A stretch of 6,836 bases of DNA from Calditerrivibrio sp. (GCA_020217115.1 JAIWOA010000143.1:1-6836), one strand, 5' to 3'. Shown: positions 1-6,706, counted from the first letter of the stretch. A program made the numbers and translations. Notes: generated from the sequence alone by a model not told the origin.

Positions 1-239
1 TCATGGAAACCTATACTTTTTAGGTAATCTATATCATCTGAATCAAAACGAAGATTTTCAAGATAATCAAATACAGTTTCTAAACCAGCAAAAATCACAT
101 AGCTTCCACTAAAGGGGGAGCTTCTGAAAAAGTAATCGAACACTACTCTCTTATCTGCCTTACCTGTAAGTAGGAACCCCTGTGCCATTGTTAATTCGTA
201 TAAATCTGTATATAAACCAATATGCTTACCCAACATCAT
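1..239 (-). CDS. pncB: Nicotinate phosphoribosyltransferase, N-terminal part (runs off the left edge)
   Basis: Makes nicotinate mononucleotide from nicotinate and PRPP (ATP-assisted), the entry step of the Preiss-Handler NAD salvage route in the cytoplasm. Only the first 79 codons are visible, with no stop before the edge. The N-terminal signature LYTDLYELTMAQG (residues 9-21) is characteristic of the family. It is followed by the equally typical VFDYFFR (33-39), PFSGSYVIFAGLE (42-54) and LENLRF (60-65). Two adjacent ATG codons (239 and 236) are possible starts; neither has a Shine-Dalgarno sequence. A strong promoter-like sequence sits immediately upstream, so the mRNA may be leaderless. The gene has the same orientation as the trp operon, 245 nt beyond trpA, but appears to have its own promoter. 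Family assignment is firm; the exact start is less so. Confidence 0.9.
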   Translation of the reverse strand, partial: MMLGKHIGLYTDLYELTMAQGFLLTGKADKRVVFDYFFRSSPFSGSYVIFAGLETVFDYLENLRFDSDDIDYLKSIGFH

Positions 240-245
240 AAAGCC

Positions 246-273
246 ATTATATCTTATAAAAATTTTTTTTCAA
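246..273 (-). promoter_or_regulatory. Predicted sigma-70-type promoter for pncB
   Basis: On the minus strand there is a TTGAAA box (268-273, five of six bases matching TTGACA), a 16-nt AT-rich spacer and a perfect TATAAT (246-251). Transcription would be expected to start about 7 nt past the -10 box, at roughly position 239, which is the A of the first pncB ATG. This is seen in the sequence only. AT-rich DNA gives false -10 boxes, but the position just ahead of a gene that otherwise lacks an evident promoter supports it. Confidence 0.6.
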
Positions 274-328
274 TATAATAGTTGTAGTCTCTATCTATTT
301 TTCATAAACAAGTTAGATTTAGATACAT

Positions 329-471
329 TTATCCATCAACTAATACCCACCCACCATCAATATCTAATTGTTTAGCTAAACTCTCAAGGAAATCATACGA
401 ATTCACAACTCAACACTAAAAAATCAACATTATTGTTCCTCCTGAATATAAGTCTCAAAAGATTCATTACG
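329..471 (-). pseudogene. Possible decayed gene remnant between trpA and pncB
   Basis: The gap between trpA and pncB contains three short stretches that look like protein but lie in three successive frames. The first is RNESFETYIQEEQ (471-433, then TAA). The second is NVDFLVLSCEF (431-399, then GTA TGA). The third is YDFLESLAKQLDIDGG continuing to WVLVDG (397-332, then TAA 331-329). Removing one base at each of two points (432 and 398) joins them into one reading frame of about 47 codons. A TAG at 474-472 precedes the first stretch, and in that frame PEEIK lies before it, overlapping the trpA stop. I do not recognise the family. AT-rich DNA can produce such fragments by chance, so this is a tentative call. 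The ATG at 428 behind AGGAGG would encode only MLIF and is probably coincidental. Confidence 0.3.
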
Positions 472-484
472 CTACTTAATTTCC

Positions 485-1186
485 TCAGGTTGTAAAAATT
501 TCATCTATATATTTCTTAAATTCTTTATAGTTGTTTTGTCTTTTTACAATTTCAGTCCCTATAACAAATCCATCTGCATACTCCATGATAGTTTTTGTGT
601 CAGCTTTGGTTTTTACACCAAACCCCAAAATCACCTTCTTATCAATCTCTTTTTTTATTGAGATATATTTGGATCTGAGCTCTGAATTATTAAAGTCTAC
701 CTCACCACCAGTTATCCCCCTTACACCAATAAAGTATATAAAATCCCCCTCAGCATTAACAAGTTTTTTTATGGCGTTATCCCTTGATTCAGGTGTTAGG
801 AAATTTATTATATCTACCTCGAGCCCCAATTTATAAAAAAAGTTGTGACCTCTGTTGGGAAGATCGGCAAGGATAAGACCATCAACTATACCTTTTGCTA
901 TGTCTGAAAACTTTTTTACTCCAAACTTGTAAATGATATTTGAGTAGGTCATAAGGTATACTTTCTTTTTTTTAAGCTCCCCTATCAGGTCGATTATTGA
1001 TAAAAGATCATAACCTCTTTCGGCTATTTCATTGGCAGCCTTTGCTATGGTTGGTCCATCTGCTACAGGATCGTTGAATGGTATACCTATCTCTATAAAA
1101 TCTATATTTGAGTTCATCGCATAGGTAAGTTCTTTTTCAAAAGTCTTTTTATCTGGATAGTCTGCCAATATATATATCCCTTTCAT
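485..1186 (-). CDS. trpA: Tryptophan synthase alpha subunit (short form)
   Basis: Cleaves indole-3-glycerol phosphate to indole and glyceraldehyde-3-phosphate; the indole channels to TrpB in the alpha2beta2 complex. At 233 residues it is shorter than the usual 250-270. The catalytic glutamate is E32 in EIGIPFNDPVADGPTI (32-47), and D43 matches the second catalytic acid (E. coli D60). LADLP (106-110), the loop-6 motif RGITGGE (156-162), GFGV (188-191) and the phosphate-loop-like IGTEIV (209-214) follow in the TIM-barrel order. The chain begins directly with the first barrel strand (IYILADYPD, 4-12), so the usual N-terminal helix of about 15 residues is missing. The start is fixed by the ATGA overlap with the trpB stop and by AAAAGGGG upstream. 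It is the last gene of the operon. No hairpin terminator is evident after it. Confidence 0.96.
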   Translation of the reverse strand: MKGIYILADYPDKKTFEKELTYAMNSNIDFIEIGIPFNDPVADGPTIAKAANEIAERGYDLLSIIDLIGELKKKKVYLMTYSNIIYKFGVKKFSDIAKGIVDGLILADLPNRGHNFFYKLGLEVDIINFLTPESRDNAIKKLVNAEGDFIYFIGVRGITGGEVDFNNSELRSKYISIKKEIDKKVILGFGVKTKADTKTIMEYADGFVIGTEIVKRQNNYKEFKKYIDEIFTT

Positions 1187-2358
1187 AAAATCCCCTTTTC
1201 TTTTTCATATTCATTTACTATACCCATATCCTTATCCCCTCTCCCAGAAAGGAGTAAGAGAACCTTTTTACCCTGAAAATTTTTATGATGTTTCAAAAAA
1301 TAACCTACTGCATGGCTTGATTCGAGAGCTGGTAGTATCCCCTCATACTTTGTCATGAGATAAAATCCTTCCATAGCTTCATCATCGTTTACAGAATCGT
1401 ATTTTACCCTGCCAATGGAATGTAAATAGGCATGTTCAGGGCCGATCCCAGCATAGTCAAGACCTGCAGATATTGAATGAACATTGGCAATTTGCCCTAT
1501 ACTATTCTGTACTACATAACTAAGGCTTCCTTGAAATATCCCTTTTTCCCCATGATTTATTGACATTGCATGATCTCCAATTTTTGATGATCTGCCACCA
1601 GCTTCGACACCTATCAGATTTACCGTATCTATATCCAGAAATCCTTTGAAAATACCTATTGAATTACTGCCACCACCAACACAGGCTATAACATAGTCAG
1701 GGAAAGATTCTTTATTTTCTATGAAAAATTGCCTCGATTCTCTACCTATCACAGACTGAAAGTGTGCAACTATTGTTGGAAATGGGTGGGGACCAAGAGC
1801 TGAGCCTATTATGTAATGTGTATTTTCAACATTTGTTATCCAATCCCTCAATGCAGAACTGACTGCATCCTTCAATGTTTTACTTCCTTCATCTACTACC
1901 TTTACTTCAGCTCCAAGAAGTTTCATCCTTCTAACGTTTGTCTCCTGTCTTTCAGCGTCTGTTTTCCCCATGTATATTGTACAATCAAGACCTAAAAGAG
2001 CAGCAATTGTTGCAGTGGCAACACCATGTTGTCCGGCACCAGTTTCAGCAATTATTCTCTTTTTACCCATAAATTTTGTTATTAAACCCTGACCTATCGT
2101 GTTATTTATTTTATGGGCCCCTGTGTGTAGTAGATCTTCCCTTTTTATTAAAAGGGTGGTGTTGTATTTTCTTGAAATATTTTCTGCATAGTATATCGGT
2201 GTTGGCCTACCTGCGTAGCTGTTCATATAATATGACAGTTTTTTGTTAAATTCTTCATCTTCTTTTAGTTTTTCAAAGGTTTCCTCAAGCTGATCCAGTG
2301 CTGGCATCAGAGTTTCTGCTACAAATTGTCCTCCAAATTCTCCAAAAAAACCTTTCAT
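1183..2358 (-). CDS. trpB: Tryptophan synthase beta subunit
   Basis: PLP enzyme that condenses indole with L-serine to give L-tryptophan, working with TrpA. It has 391 residues, the normal length for the TrpB1 family that pairs with TrpA. The N terminus has GEFGGQFVAETLMPAL. K83 in HTGAHKINN is the PLP Schiff-base lysine. E105 in AETGAGQHG is the catalytic glutamate. GGGSNSIG (228-235) holds the PLP phosphate. EGILPALESSHA and the C-terminal LSGRGDKD complete the cofactor site. The start has AAAGGAG six bases upstream and overlaps the trpF stop as ATGA; the gene's own stop overlaps trpA the same way. This coupling suits a complex with 1:1 subunits. No unusual residues were seen. Confidence 0.98.
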   Translation of the reverse strand: MKGFFGEFGGQFVAETLMPALDQLEETFEKLKEDEEFNKKLSYYMNSYAGRPTPIYYAENISRKYNTTLLIKREDLLHTGAHKINNTIGQGLITKFMGKKRIIAETGAGQHGVATATIAALLGLDCTIYMGKTDAERQETNVRRMKLLGAEVKVVDEGSKTLKDAVSSALRDWITNVENTHYIIGSALGPHPFPTIVAHFQSVIGRESRQFFIENKESFPDYVIACVGGGSNSIGIFKGFLDIDTVNLIGVEAGGRSSKIGDHAMSINHGEKGIFQGSLSYVVQNSIGQIANVHSISAGLDYAGIGPEHAYLHSIGRVKYDSVNDDEAMEGFYLMTKYEGILPALESSHAVGYFLKHHKNFQGKKVLLLLSGRGDKDMGIVNEYEKEKGIL

Positions 2359-2894
2359 GTCAGGCTCCTTTTATATTCTGTTATAAATCTTTTCATCAAA
2401 TGGTAATCCTTTATGCCCGGTGTAGATTCTACTCCACTGGATACATCAACTCCAAATGTTTTATATTTAACAGATATTTCGTAAATATTTTCCGGGTTTA
2501 GACCACCTGCGAGAATGATTTTATCCCTATATTCATTTATCCAGTCTGGAAATTCTACAAGAAGACCTTTCCCCTTACTCTTATCAAAGATGTATAGATC
2601 ATTTTCAATTGTTGGTTTTTCTTCCACTGATAGTATGAGATTTTTGTTGGTAACAGGTTCTGATATCTGAATATAGTCAAAATATTTTTCTACCTCTTTC
2701 ACATCTTCATATCTTATCCCAACTGCAACCCTTTTTATAAACCCCTTTGCATGTTCAGAAAGGATTATAGATTCTTTGATACCTATAAATCTCTTACTTT
2801 TTGGGTACATAACGATCCCTATCGCAGTAAAACCCAGTTCCAATGCACTGTCCAGATCTTTTTTCGTTGTAATTCCACATACTTTAACAAACAT
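2355..2894 (-). CDS. trpF: Phosphoribosylanthranilate isomerase (divergent, short)
   Basis: Converts N-(5'-phosphoribosyl)anthranilate to the carboxyphenylamino-deoxyribulose phosphate used by TrpC. I place the start at ATG 2894, which gives 179 residues beginning MFVKVCGIT. That puts the family's N-terminal KVCGIT motif in its normal place, with AGAGG eight bases upstream. An in-frame TTG at 2921 would add nine residues with no family match. C6 is the expected catalytic cysteine and D104 (IFDKSKGKG) the expected acid. ILAGGLNPENI (127-137) and GVDVSSGVE (148-156) form the phosphate-binding end. Departures from the family are SKRF instead of SPRY near residue 33, and IQISEP (75-80) where most members have VQLHG. 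It overlaps trpC by 11 nt and trpB by 4 nt. The assignment is secure from motifs and context. Confidence 0.94.
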   Translation of the reverse strand: MFVKVCGITTKKDLDSALELGFTAIGIVMYPKSKRFIGIKESIILSEHAKGFIKRVAVGIRYEDVKEVEKYFDYIQISEPVTNKNLILSVEEKPTIENDLYIFDKSKGKGLLVEFPDWINEYRDKIILAGGLNPENIYEISVKYKTFGVDVSSGVESTPGIKDYHLMKRFITEYKRSLT

Positions 2895-3648
2895 TAATGA
2901 AACCTCTATACAACTCTTCAAATGCTGATTTTAGATCATTCTTTTTCATCAAAAATGTACCTATCAAAAAGGCATCTGCCCCTGCTTTTCTGAAATCTTC
3001 TATATCTTTTGCTGACTCCATGCCACTTTCTGCTACAATAAATCTGTTTCTATCTATGGCTTTAATAATCTCCTTTGCGTTATCTTTGTCTATTTTAAAG
3101 GTATTTAGATCACGGGAGTTTACCCCTATCATATCAACATATAGATCCTTTACCCTTTCATACTCCTGCAAGGTATGTATTTCAAGAAGTATTGACAAAC
3201 CTAATCTTTTTCCATATTCGGATAATCTCTGTAATTCTTCATCTGTCAAAATTGCTGCTATTAATAGTATTACATCTGCTCCATGCTGGTAAGCGTAGTC
3301 TATCTGTACATCAGATATGATAAATTCTTTGCAAAGAGTGGGGATTGTCAGATTTCTGGATGCAGTGTAAAGATTTTCAAAGGATCCAAAAAAGTATCTG
3401 TCATCTGTCAATACACTTACCATCCCGGCACCATACTTTTCATATCCCTTTACTTGATCTACTATATCTAATTTGTCGTTTATTACACCAGCTGATGGAG
3501 AAGCTTGTTTGAATTCTGCTATAAAGGGTTTTTTTGATAGAGAATTAATAGCATTTAGAATATTTTTATCCCTTTGTCTTGATAAAGGTTTTAAGTTTTT
3601 TACCTGTTCCCTTTTGTATTCGACAATTTCCAGCAACTTTGAATGCAT
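2884..3648 (-). CDS. trpC: Indole-3-glycerol phosphate synthase
   Basis: Closes the indole ring: 1-(2-carboxyphenylamino)-1-deoxyribulose 5-phosphate gives indole-3-glycerol phosphate, CO2 and water. It has 254 residues, a normal length for the stand-alone enzyme (no TrpF fusion). Family motifs are all present in order: IAEFKQASPSAG (43-54) with E45 and K47, LTD..YF.GS (80-89), LCKEFI (105-110) with catalytic K107, LLEIH (154-158) with E156, IGVNSRDL (174-181) with N177, and VAESGM (205-210) with E207 and S208. The phosphate-loop strand FLIGTFLM (227-234) follows. LCKEFI replaces the more usual LRKDF, a mild change. The ATG overlaps the trpD stop by one base (TAATG), with AAGGGG upstream, pointing to reinitiation by the trpD ribosome. 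Confidence 0.97.
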   Translation of the reverse strand: MHSKLLEIVEYKREQVKNLKPLSRQRDKNILNAINSLSKKPFIAEFKQASPSAGVINDKLDIVDQVKGYEKYGAGMVSVLTDDRYFFGSFENLYTASRNLTIPTLCKEFIISDVQIDYAYQHGADVILLIAAILTDEELQRLSEYGKRLGLSILLEIHTLQEYERVKDLYVDMIGVNSRDLNTFKIDKDNAKEIIKAIDRNRFIVAESGMESAKDIEDFRKAGADAFLIGTFLMKKNDLKSAFEELYRGFINVC

Positions 3649-4634
3649 TATATACCCCTTAAGCTTTCAAGTTTTCTATAGGCATTTCCAGATTTTATAT
3701 TTTCGTAGGCTATCTGAAAATGTTCTTTTATATCCCCTTTTTTCAACAGGTATAGTGCTACTGAGGTATTGATGGCAAATATCTTTGCTATTTTGTCATC
3801 TTCACCTTTTATACCATCTATGAAAAGTTTCACAGCTTCCCTCTGATCATTTACCTGTGGTAGGGGGAAAGGTTCAAAAAATTCTGCTGGATCTATGAAA
3901 AATAGATCTATCTCTCCATCCCTTATCAGATAGGCCTTTGTAATGTCTGATGTAGATATTTCATCAAAACCATCATCTGATGAGTATATTAACATATTTT
4001 TTTTACCAAGTAGTAGGGCAGCATCTGTGTAGGTCTTTAACATAGATCTTCTACTTATTCCAATTATCTGGTAGTCTGGTTTTGCCGGGTTAGCAAGGGG
4101 ACCTATAAAATTGAATATTGTAGGTGTCATAAGCTCTTTTCTAATTTTTGCAACATTTTTCAGTGCAGGATGATAAAAAGGTGCAAAGAGGAATACAAAA
4201 TTATGTTTATTAAAAAAGTCCTGTGCATCATTTTTTTCAAGTTTGCATGGCATATCAAGTAGATTTAGAATGTCTGCAGAACCAACTTTACCTGTTTGAG
4301 CTACATTACCATGTTTTATCACAGGGTATCCCATCGATGCGAGGTTTATGGAGACAGCTGTTGAAATATTTACTGTAGATTTTCCATCACCACCTGTGCC
4401 GCATGTATCTATAGTTCCTGTCATGTTATGCTCAAAGGGTATCATCTCCTCCATCATAGATTCTACTGCTCCTGCAATCTCCTCTGATGATTCCACCCTT
4501 GATTTCATAGAGATCAACACTGATGCTATCTGTGCCTCAGATAGCTCACCTTTTATTATACCTGAAAATAGCTGTTTGGCTTCATCCTTTGTCAATATTC
4601 CACCATTGTTTACCTTTTTTATGATATCAAGCAT
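3648..4634 (-). CDS. trpD: Anthranilate phosphoribosyltransferase
   Basis: Transfers the phosphoribosyl group of PRPP to anthranilate, as a homodimer in the cytoplasm. It has 328 residues, slightly below the usual 335-345, and no fused glutaminase domain. The helical N-terminal domain leads to the PRPP loop GTGGDG (79-84) and NIST (89-92). KHGN (107-110), the anthranilate-site H155 and R165 (YHPALKNVAKIR), FNFIGPLANPA (174-184) and the metal-binding DE pair (D224, E225 in GFDEIS) follow. Unusually, the residue after KHGN is V111 rather than Arg, and the next loop reads AQTGKVGSAD where SSKSGSAD is typical. Despite this its place in the operon makes the role clear. The start has GGAGG six bases upstream and overlaps the trpG stop by 8 nt. 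Confidence 0.96.
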   Translation of the reverse strand: MLDIIKKVNNGGILTKDEAKQLFSGIIKGELSEAQIASVLISMKSRVESSEEIAGAVESMMEEMIPFEHNMTGTIDTCGTGGDGKSTVNISTAVSINLASMGYPVIKHGNVAQTGKVGSADILNLLDMPCKLEKNDAQDFFNKHNFVFLFAPFYHPALKNVAKIRKELMTPTIFNFIGPLANPAKPDYQIIGISRRSMLKTYTDAALLLGKKNMLIYSSDDGFDEISTSDITKAYLIRDGEIDLFFIDPAEFFEPFPLPQVNDQREAVKLFIDGIKGEDDKIAKIFAINTSVALYLLKKGDIKEHFQIAYENIKSGNAYRKLESLRGI

Positions 4635-5196
4635 CTTTACCTCCAGATCTGCAAAAATTTATAAAATTCTTTACTATATCTTCTCCATATTCACTCAAAT
4701 ATGACTCAGGGTGAAATTGGACAGCAAATAATTTTAGCTCTTTGTTTTCAAAGGACATGGCTTCGTTGTCTGAATCTGATATTGATGTTATAAATTCCTC
4801 TGGGGGATCTACCACAAGGGAGTGGTATCTGACAGCTTTAAAATTATCCGGGATATTATTCAGTAAAATAGAATCCCTTATCTTTATAATTTTTTCCACC
4901 TTACCATGCATAATCTTTCTTGCTTTTCTGTAATTATACCCCAAAACATAGCATATCGATTGCATACCGAGGCATACTCCAAAAATTGGAATGGTCCCTT
5001 TATATTCAGAGATATATTTTAGGGATGTTCCTGCATTTGATGGATTTGATGGGCCCGGGGATATGATAATCCCTTCAAATTTATCTGGTTTTATAAATTC
5101 ATCATTCTTTATAATGTATACCTCTGCCCCCATCGATTCAAATAAGGCTTTAAGGTTATATGTAAAGGAGTCATAATTATCAATTAGTAAAAACAT
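4627..5196 (-). CDS. trpG: Anthranilate synthase component II (glutamine amidotransferase)
   Basis: Class I glutamine amidotransferase subunit that releases ammonia from glutamine and passes it to TrpE. It has 189 residues, the family's normal length. The N terminus is MFLLIDNYDSFTYNL, and the oxyanion strand SPGPS is at 46-50. The triad is C75 in GVCLGMQ, H162 and E164 in QFHPES. HGK (97-99) and RYHSL (123-127) are also typical of TrpG/PabA. A protein of this type can be shared with PabB for folate synthesis, but its position between trpE and trpD assigns it primarily to anthranilate. The start has GGAGG six bases ahead and overlaps the 3' end of trpE by 17 nt, so the two subunits are translationally coupled. 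Confidence 0.96.
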   Translation of the reverse strand: MFLLIDNYDSFTYNLKALFESMGAEVYIIKNDEFIKPDKFEGIIISPGPSNPSNAGTSLKYISEYKGTIPIFGVCLGMQSICYVLGYNYRKARKIMHGKVEKIIKIRDSILLNNIPDNFKAVRYHSLVVDPPEEFITSISDSDNEAMSFENKELKLFAVQFHPESYLSEYGEDIVKNFINFCRSGGKDA

Positions 5197-6649
5197 TTTT
5201 GTCCTCCAGATTTTTTACTCTTTTTACAGCAGTGTCAAGAGCTGCAAGCTTTTTTTCTACTTCAAAAAATTCATTTTCTGGAATGCTATCAAAGACAATT
5301 CCTGCTCCAGCTCTAAAAAATGTTTTGTCTTTTTTTACAAGGGCAGATCTGATGGTTATACATGTGTCGAGATTCCCATTATATGAAATATACCCTGTGC
5401 ATCCTGCATAAAATCCCCTCGGCGATCTCTCATATTTATTGATAAGCTCCATCGCCCTTACTTTTGGAGCTCCAGATACTGTTCCTGCCGGGAATGTTTT
5501 TATAAAGAGTTTTAATGCATTTTCCCCCTTTCCCATCTCCCCTTCTACTTCAGATACAATATGAACAACATGGGAATATACCTCTGCTTCAAAACCCTTT
5601 GTTACCTTTACAGAATCAAAATTGCACCCTGTATACAGATCGTTCCTTGCAAGGTCTAATAGCATAAGATGCTCTGCAACCTCTTTTGGATCATTGAGAA
5701 GGGATTTTTTTACCTCTTCAATATTATCTGATATGGAATAGGTGCCAGCGATAGGTTTTAGTATTGCCCTGTTGCCTACCACCTTCAAATGTATCTCTGG
5801 AGAGGAGCCACATAGAACGTAATCATCAAATTTTAAATAGAACATGTATGGGGATGGATTTATATTTCTTAAGGTTCTATAAAGTGTTACAGGATTGATT
5901 GATCCTGTTAACGTATATCGATTTGATAAAACGCACTGTATAAGTTCCCCATCTTCTATATCTTTTTTTATCGATTTCACGGTTTCGATGAATTCATCTT
6001 TGCTAAAATCTTTTTCTATTTCTATTTCACTGTCAGAGTCAAAATTATCAAAGTTATAATTTAAAATAATATTGGCCATGTTATTTAACTGTTTTACTGC
6101 AAGATCGTATCCTTTTTCATTATTCTGTGAAGATTTTACAGATTTTGCAGCATACATTTTCCCGTAATGATTGTCAAAAACATAAAATTCATCTACAAGC
6201 ATAAGTGCCATGATGTCTGATTTAGCATCTTCCTTTAATTTCTCCCTCAAAAATCCGAAATAGTTTGCCATTTCGTAGCCAAAATAACCTACATAACCAC
6301 CACAAAAGTCTCCAAATATCTCATCTGTATATCCATTAAATGAGGATATTTCGTTATTTAAATAGTCTATCGGATTCATATCTATCTCAGTTTTTTTCGA
6401 ACCACTTATAGCAAATAGCTTCCCATTCTTGAATTTGATGACCTTGGATGGATTAAAACCAAAGAATGAATATCTTGAAAATGTTTTATCCATGTTTGCA
6501 CTTTCCAGAAAAAAAAGGTATTTTTCATTTGAGAAGTTTCTTAGTAGGGTTATTGGAGTAAATAGATCTCCTGCAATCTCTTTGTAAATAGTTACCCTAT
6601 TATAATTTTTTGAAAGTTCTAAAAAATTTTCTTTGGTAGGAAATATCAC
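5180..6649 (-). CDS. trpE: Anthranilate synthase component I
   Basis: Makes anthranilate from chorismate, using ammonia supplied by TrpG; it is the first committed step and normally the target of tryptophan feedback inhibition. I start it at GTG 6649 (489 residues, beginning MIFPTKENFLEL), because GGAGG lies five bases upstream at 6655-6659. The in-frame ATG at 6661 would overlap that Shine-Dalgarno, and a reading frame extended to 6700 would start inside the terminator. The feedback-site motif LES (48-50) and SRYSF (58-62) are present. The catalytic half shows PSPYMFYLKF, GSSPEIHLKV, PIAGT (299-303), DLARNDL (332-338), AGTVSGAPKVRAMELI (388-403), DTCITIRSAL and AGAGIVFDS. After PIAGT it reads YSIS instead of the usual RPRG-like sequence. 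It is controlled by the attenuator immediately upstream. Confidence 0.96.
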   Translation of the reverse strand: MIFPTKENFLELSKNYNRVTIYKEIAGDLFTPITLLRNFSNEKYLFFLESANMDKTFSRYSFFGFNPSKVIKFKNGKLFAISGSKKTEIDMNPIDYLNNEISSFNGYTDEIFGDFCGGYVGYFGYEMANYFGFLREKLKEDAKSDIMALMLVDEFYVFDNHYGKMYAAKSVKSSQNNEKGYDLAVKQLNNMANIILNYNFDNFDSDSEIEIEKDFSKDEFIETVKSIKKDIEDGELIQCVLSNRYTLTGSINPVTLYRTLRNINPSPYMFYLKFDDYVLCGSSPEIHLKVVGNRAILKPIAGTYSISDNIEEVKKSLLNDPKEVAEHLMLLDLARNDLYTGCNFDSVKVTKGFEAEVYSHVVHIVSEVEGEMGKGENALKLFIKTFPAGTVSGAPKVRAMELINKYERSPRGFYAGCTGYISYNGNLDTCITIRSALVKKDKTFFRAGAGIVFDSIPENEFFEVEKKLAALDTAVKRVKNLEDKNVFTN

Positions 6650-6654
6650 ATAAA

Positions 6655-6659
6655 CCTCC
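6655..6659 (-). promoter_or_regulatory. Ribosome binding site that decides the trpE start
   Basis: GGAGG on the minus strand, five bases before GTG 6649. It lies just downstream of the terminator's U-tract, so it is transcribed only after readthrough. It rules out ATG 6661, whose second codon is part of this Shine-Dalgarno and which is preceded only by A/T runs. Confidence 0.8.
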
Positions 6660-6672
6660 ATATTTTTTTTAT

Positions 6673-6706
6673 AAAAAAAAGCCGCATCTTTTTGAGACAC
6701 GGCTTT
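6673..6706 (-). terminator. Attenuator terminator (segments E:F) of the trp leader
   Basis: On the minus-strand transcript, AAAGCCGUGUCU (6695-6706) pairs with AGAUGCGGCUUU (6678-6689) along 12 base pairs, including two G-U pairs, around a CAAAA loop. It is followed by a run of U (6673-6680, three of them inside the stem). This is a textbook intrinsic terminator located 24 nt before the trpE start. Its left arm is also the right arm of the antiterminator, so it should form conditionally. Confidence 0.93.

Noticed and set aside
370..381. The perfect palindrome GTTTAGCTAAAC as a terminator or operator.
   Set aside because: It is short and AT-rich with no U-tract, and nothing else marks it as a site. 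It is noted only as the sole clear inverted repeat in the gap.
414..445. AGGAGGAACAATAATG, a near-perfect ribosome site and ATG between trpA and pncB.
   Set aside because: The frame closes after four codons (MLIF, then TAG). It is more likely a by-product of the possible QEEQ-coding remnant.
2895..2921. A TTG start for trpF nine codons upstream.
   Set aside because: It lies deep inside trpC, lacks a good ribosome site, and puts nine unmatched residues before the KVCGIT motif. ATG 2894 has AGAGG eight bases upstream.
4105..4125. TrpD LMTPT where E. coli has LKTRT, at first sight a lost substrate-binding Arg.
   Set aside because: From what I recall of Mycobacterium and Sulfolobus enzymes, the anthranilate-contacting Arg is the one ten residues after the YHP histidine. 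Here that is R165, which is present; other TrpD enzymes also have Pro at this position.
531..5411. Plus-strand open frames of 61-131 codons opposite the trp genes.
   Set aside because: All lie antisense to well-supported trp genes, show no family motifs or ribosome sites, and are expected shadows in AT-rich coding DNA.
6650..6700. An extended trpE N terminus from 6700 (MSQKDAAFF...) or from ATG 6661.
   Set aside because: The 6700 start lies within the terminator stem, and ATG 6661 overlaps the GGAGG that serves GTG 6649. The added residues are encoded by hairpin and U-tract sequence.
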